Assembly (NCBI GenBank): GCA_018881555.1 | Contig: JACAXG010000130.1 | Coordinates: 1,869,848-1,933,847, forward strand | DNA from: Amblyornis subalaris | Taxonomy: Eukaryota; Chordata; Aves; Passeriformes; Ptilonorhynchidae | Direction of reading: 5' to 3' | Length of the DNA: 64,000 nt | Part shown: positions 61,423 through 64,000 of the stretch, piece by piece | How the letters are laid out: each line of letters starts with the position of its first letter | Numbering within the stretch: position 1 is the stretch's first letter | The notes under the pieces: model-generated | What the model saw: only the letters and a program-made list of their open reading frames with translations | Databases searched by the model: none | What the model was told of the DNA's origin: nothing | Made by a program: the position numbers and the translations under genes

Positions 61423-64000
61423 CTGCAGAAAGGAGAGACACAAGAGCTCTGTACACTTCCACTGCTGTCTGAAAACACAACCACCCCAAAATTAGTGTTT
61501 AGTAATGTCTTTCATCAATTCCTTATACAAAACACAACCTAACCCAAGGCTGATTGGTCTCCTTTTTACTGTGTCTTGTTTCCCAAGTCATCTCCTTCAC
61601 TTATAAAATTCATGCATTTACTGCAGTTTCTTTTTAGATTCACAAAGACATCACATGCAACCACAGTGTAGATATAGAAGCTTGTAATAGGGAAATACAA
61701 AGCAGGAAAGTAATACAGAAGATACATTCTTTAAACCAGTTATTAAAAAGTTAGACTATTGTGAACTGAGAAGGTGGTCTGTAAACTTGTATTATCTGGG
61801 CTTTGAGGGGAAACAGAAAAGATCTCTGCCAGAAAAATCAGAATAACTTCCATTAACCAGTAAAAACCATCGCTGGATGGCAAGAAAAAGACTGAGATGC
61901 ATTCAAGGAAGATGCTGCTCTCTGAAGAGTAAATTCCCAGTTTCAGCTGCTTCTCCAAGAGTTTTCCTTTCGATGGCCCAGGTCTATTTCCCTGCTGCTG
62001 AAGGCAGGTAACTACACCTTGTGCAACAGCTCAAGCTGTTTCCAGCAGAAAGCAGAGGCACATGCTCCCTCTAAAACAGGAAATAAAGGCTTCTGAAAAG
62101 AAACTTTTCTGCAGTTTCTTAAACTCAATCCTCACAGGATTTAACCCAACAGACAGGGCTGGTGACTCAGAAGGGTTCGCCTGTCCTCTGCTGGTTGGTT
62201 CCTACAGAGACTCTCCAGCCTACTCACATGCCACAAAATTCCACTGCAAGCAGTACGTGCAAACCAAAGTTCCTCTCCTTGACCGAGGCACTGAGCTCAG
62301 TCTGATGCTCCTTACATACAGATATTTGTCTTCATTTTTCAGATGTAATCCTAGTGAAGCAGATGAAAATTGAAAATAAACCTGATAGTGCTATTTTGCT
62401 TTCAGATCTCTTCTGTTGTGCCTTTTCAAATCATTAGCAGGCTTCTTAAGTGCTCAGTGATGAAAGCCAAGCCATTACTTCTGTATTTATTTCCTGACAT
62501 AGATTTGTTTTGTAGATTGAGAAACATTTCAGTAATTGATTTGTCATCAGTTCAAATCATCATAAATTCCTGACCCCAAGTATTCAGTTTTCACCTTCAC
62601 AGGCCCAGGCAGCACTCACCACCTCACCTCTCCATTCCAAACACCCATTCCCCAAGGAACTTTCCCTTCCTTGTCCTTAATACACTCCAAGGCATCCTTA
62701 ACATGTGCCAATATTTAACCTTCAACGATAATGCTGGAAACACGAAGTTAGAGCATGAGCACTGAGCAATCCATATAGAGAGTTTAAAGCAGAGGAGAGC
62801 TATCCCAAGGAACCACGAGCAGCTTAAGGTTGCAGATCAGCTCGAAGGGGTTCACAAGGCAGGGTGACAGCGGGACACAAGCGCGGCCAAGGCTCCCCAG
62901 GTTCCGCGTGCTGCCTTCGGCTGAACAGCTTGGACCAGCCCCTTCCTGGCTCTGCGCCTGATAACTCAGCAAGTCTAGACAAAGGTGGCTCCTGGGACCC
63001 GCCCTCTTTCTTCCCACACATCGACAGTTCAAAGAGCACACTTGGACTCTGAGGATGCCGGCCCGCAGCCACCCAGGGGTGCGCAGACTGGAGCGAGGGG
63101 AGCGCTCCCGGGGACTCCAGCAGGGACAGGTCCCCCAGGAGCGCCCTTCAGACAGCAAGGACATGTAGCTCAAGGAAAAGGTGCTTTAAAAAGCAAAACN
63201 TGAGTGTAAGGCTGCCGGGCAGGCGCAGAGGTTAACCAGCAGCACCAGCAGCTGCTCGGGCACAGCCGGCTCTCCCACGGGTGACTCAAGGGCTGCAGCG
63301 GCCGCGCCAGTTAAAGCCAGCACGGGTTGTTGTGTGCTGGTGGGAGCCGTGGCACCACTGCAACGCGCGGGGCGGCTCCCAGACNCCGCACGCCACAGCC
63401 TCCCCTCACCAGGGCATCCACCCTTGGCTGTGCCAGCCCTTCTCCTGCCAGACCTGGCTGAGGAGAGCAGGAGGGCCCTGCGGCGAGCCCAGCTCCGCTT
63501 TGCCAGGGAAGGAGGCTGGGCACATGAACCGGGAGCTGCCTACAGCGGCAGGATTGAAGACACAGGAAGCACACAACAGTCCAGACACTGGGAAAACTCT
63601 GCCAGTTGCCTGGACCTATCTGATGTCTTTTCAAGCAGTTTGAGTTGCCAAAAATAAAATAAATAAACAAATATACACAAGTATATTTGTACACAAAAGC
63701 CCCTGCTCTGTATTTCTCAAGGGGAGGACAAGGACAGAAATCAGACCCGCACCTCTGCAAAGAGGCAAACAAACCACATCAGACTTTTAACAGATATTAT
63801 GCATTTCACAGCATGCATGGTCCTCCCAAGGAAAAAAGCCAAATACTTCCATTTAAACCCTACTTCTATGAAACTTTGTTCCTGCAGCCATACATTTTCC
63901 CAAAAGCCTCAAGGAATATCCTGTCTGCTGTTGCTAAGAAGTGCCGTGCACACTTACAGCAGCCTATAACACACCCACCCTGCGTGTTCTCGCCNCCAAT
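61423..64000 (-). other. ACVR1 5' intron (upstream of first coding exon)
   Basis: From the CTTTCTGCAG acceptor to the right edge. No non-coding 5' exon could be identified. A moderately GC-rich patch at about 62850-63520 might hold one, but there is no support. The ACVR1 promoter probably lies beyond the window. Confidence 0.55.

Noticed and set aside
61423..64000. GC-rich patch near 63.0-63.5 kb as the ACVR1 promoter
   Set aside because: No donor-bounded 5' exon or GC-box cluster could be supported, and CpG density is modest compared with the ACVR1C island.

Overview
This is a eukaryotic, almost certainly avian, genomic window. It has multi-exon genes with GT–AG introns, many 3'-end fragments of the bird/reptile LINE CR1, no bacterial features, and one tRNA-Ile-derived SINE with a CR1-like tail. 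That SINE resembles the TguSINE1 type known from passerines, so a songbird or other passerine is the best guess. Isolated single N bases are scattered throughout.

Three genes lie head-to-tail on the minus strand, in the order known from human 2q24 (CYTIP–ACVR1C–ACVR1). (1) 34–4967: 5' part of CYTIP, six coding exons giving the first 169 residues; the rest lies beyond the left edge. (2) 13131–31535: complete ACVR1C (ALK7), nine coding exons, 497 codons plus stop, with a CpG-island promoter at about 31.5 kb. (3) 42096–61400: complete ACVR1 (ALK2) coding region, nine coding exons, 507 codons plus stop, with a probable 1.1-kb 3' UTR down to about 40.94 kb; its non-coding first exon and promoter were not found and probably lie beyond position 64000. 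All exon boundaries were placed by hand from splice sites, phase and alignment to remembered family sequences. All three coding sums are multiples of three.

Function: ACVR1C and ACVR1 are TGF-beta-superfamily type I receptor serine/threonine kinases with opposite pathway choice, readable from the loop between kinase strands 4 and 5 (L45 loop). ACVR1C carries the ALK4/5/7-type loop (SMAD2/3 branch) and ACVR1 the ALK1/2-type loop (SMAD1/5/8 branch). CYTIP is a PDZ/coiled-coil adaptor of haematopoietic cells and is unrelated in pathway.

The rest is intron and intergenic DNA with CR1 fragments, simple repeats and minisatellites. I found no undescribed multi-gene system. The most unusual items are: a 39-bp minisatellite that repeats the 3' splice site of the last ACVR1C exon in reading frame; a GC–AG intron in ACVR1C; a 113-bp ACVR1C intron made mostly of a CR1 fragment; replacement of the human-type ACVR1 start codon by GTG; and an intragenic CpG cluster with a CTCF-like motif beside an ACVR1 kinase exon.
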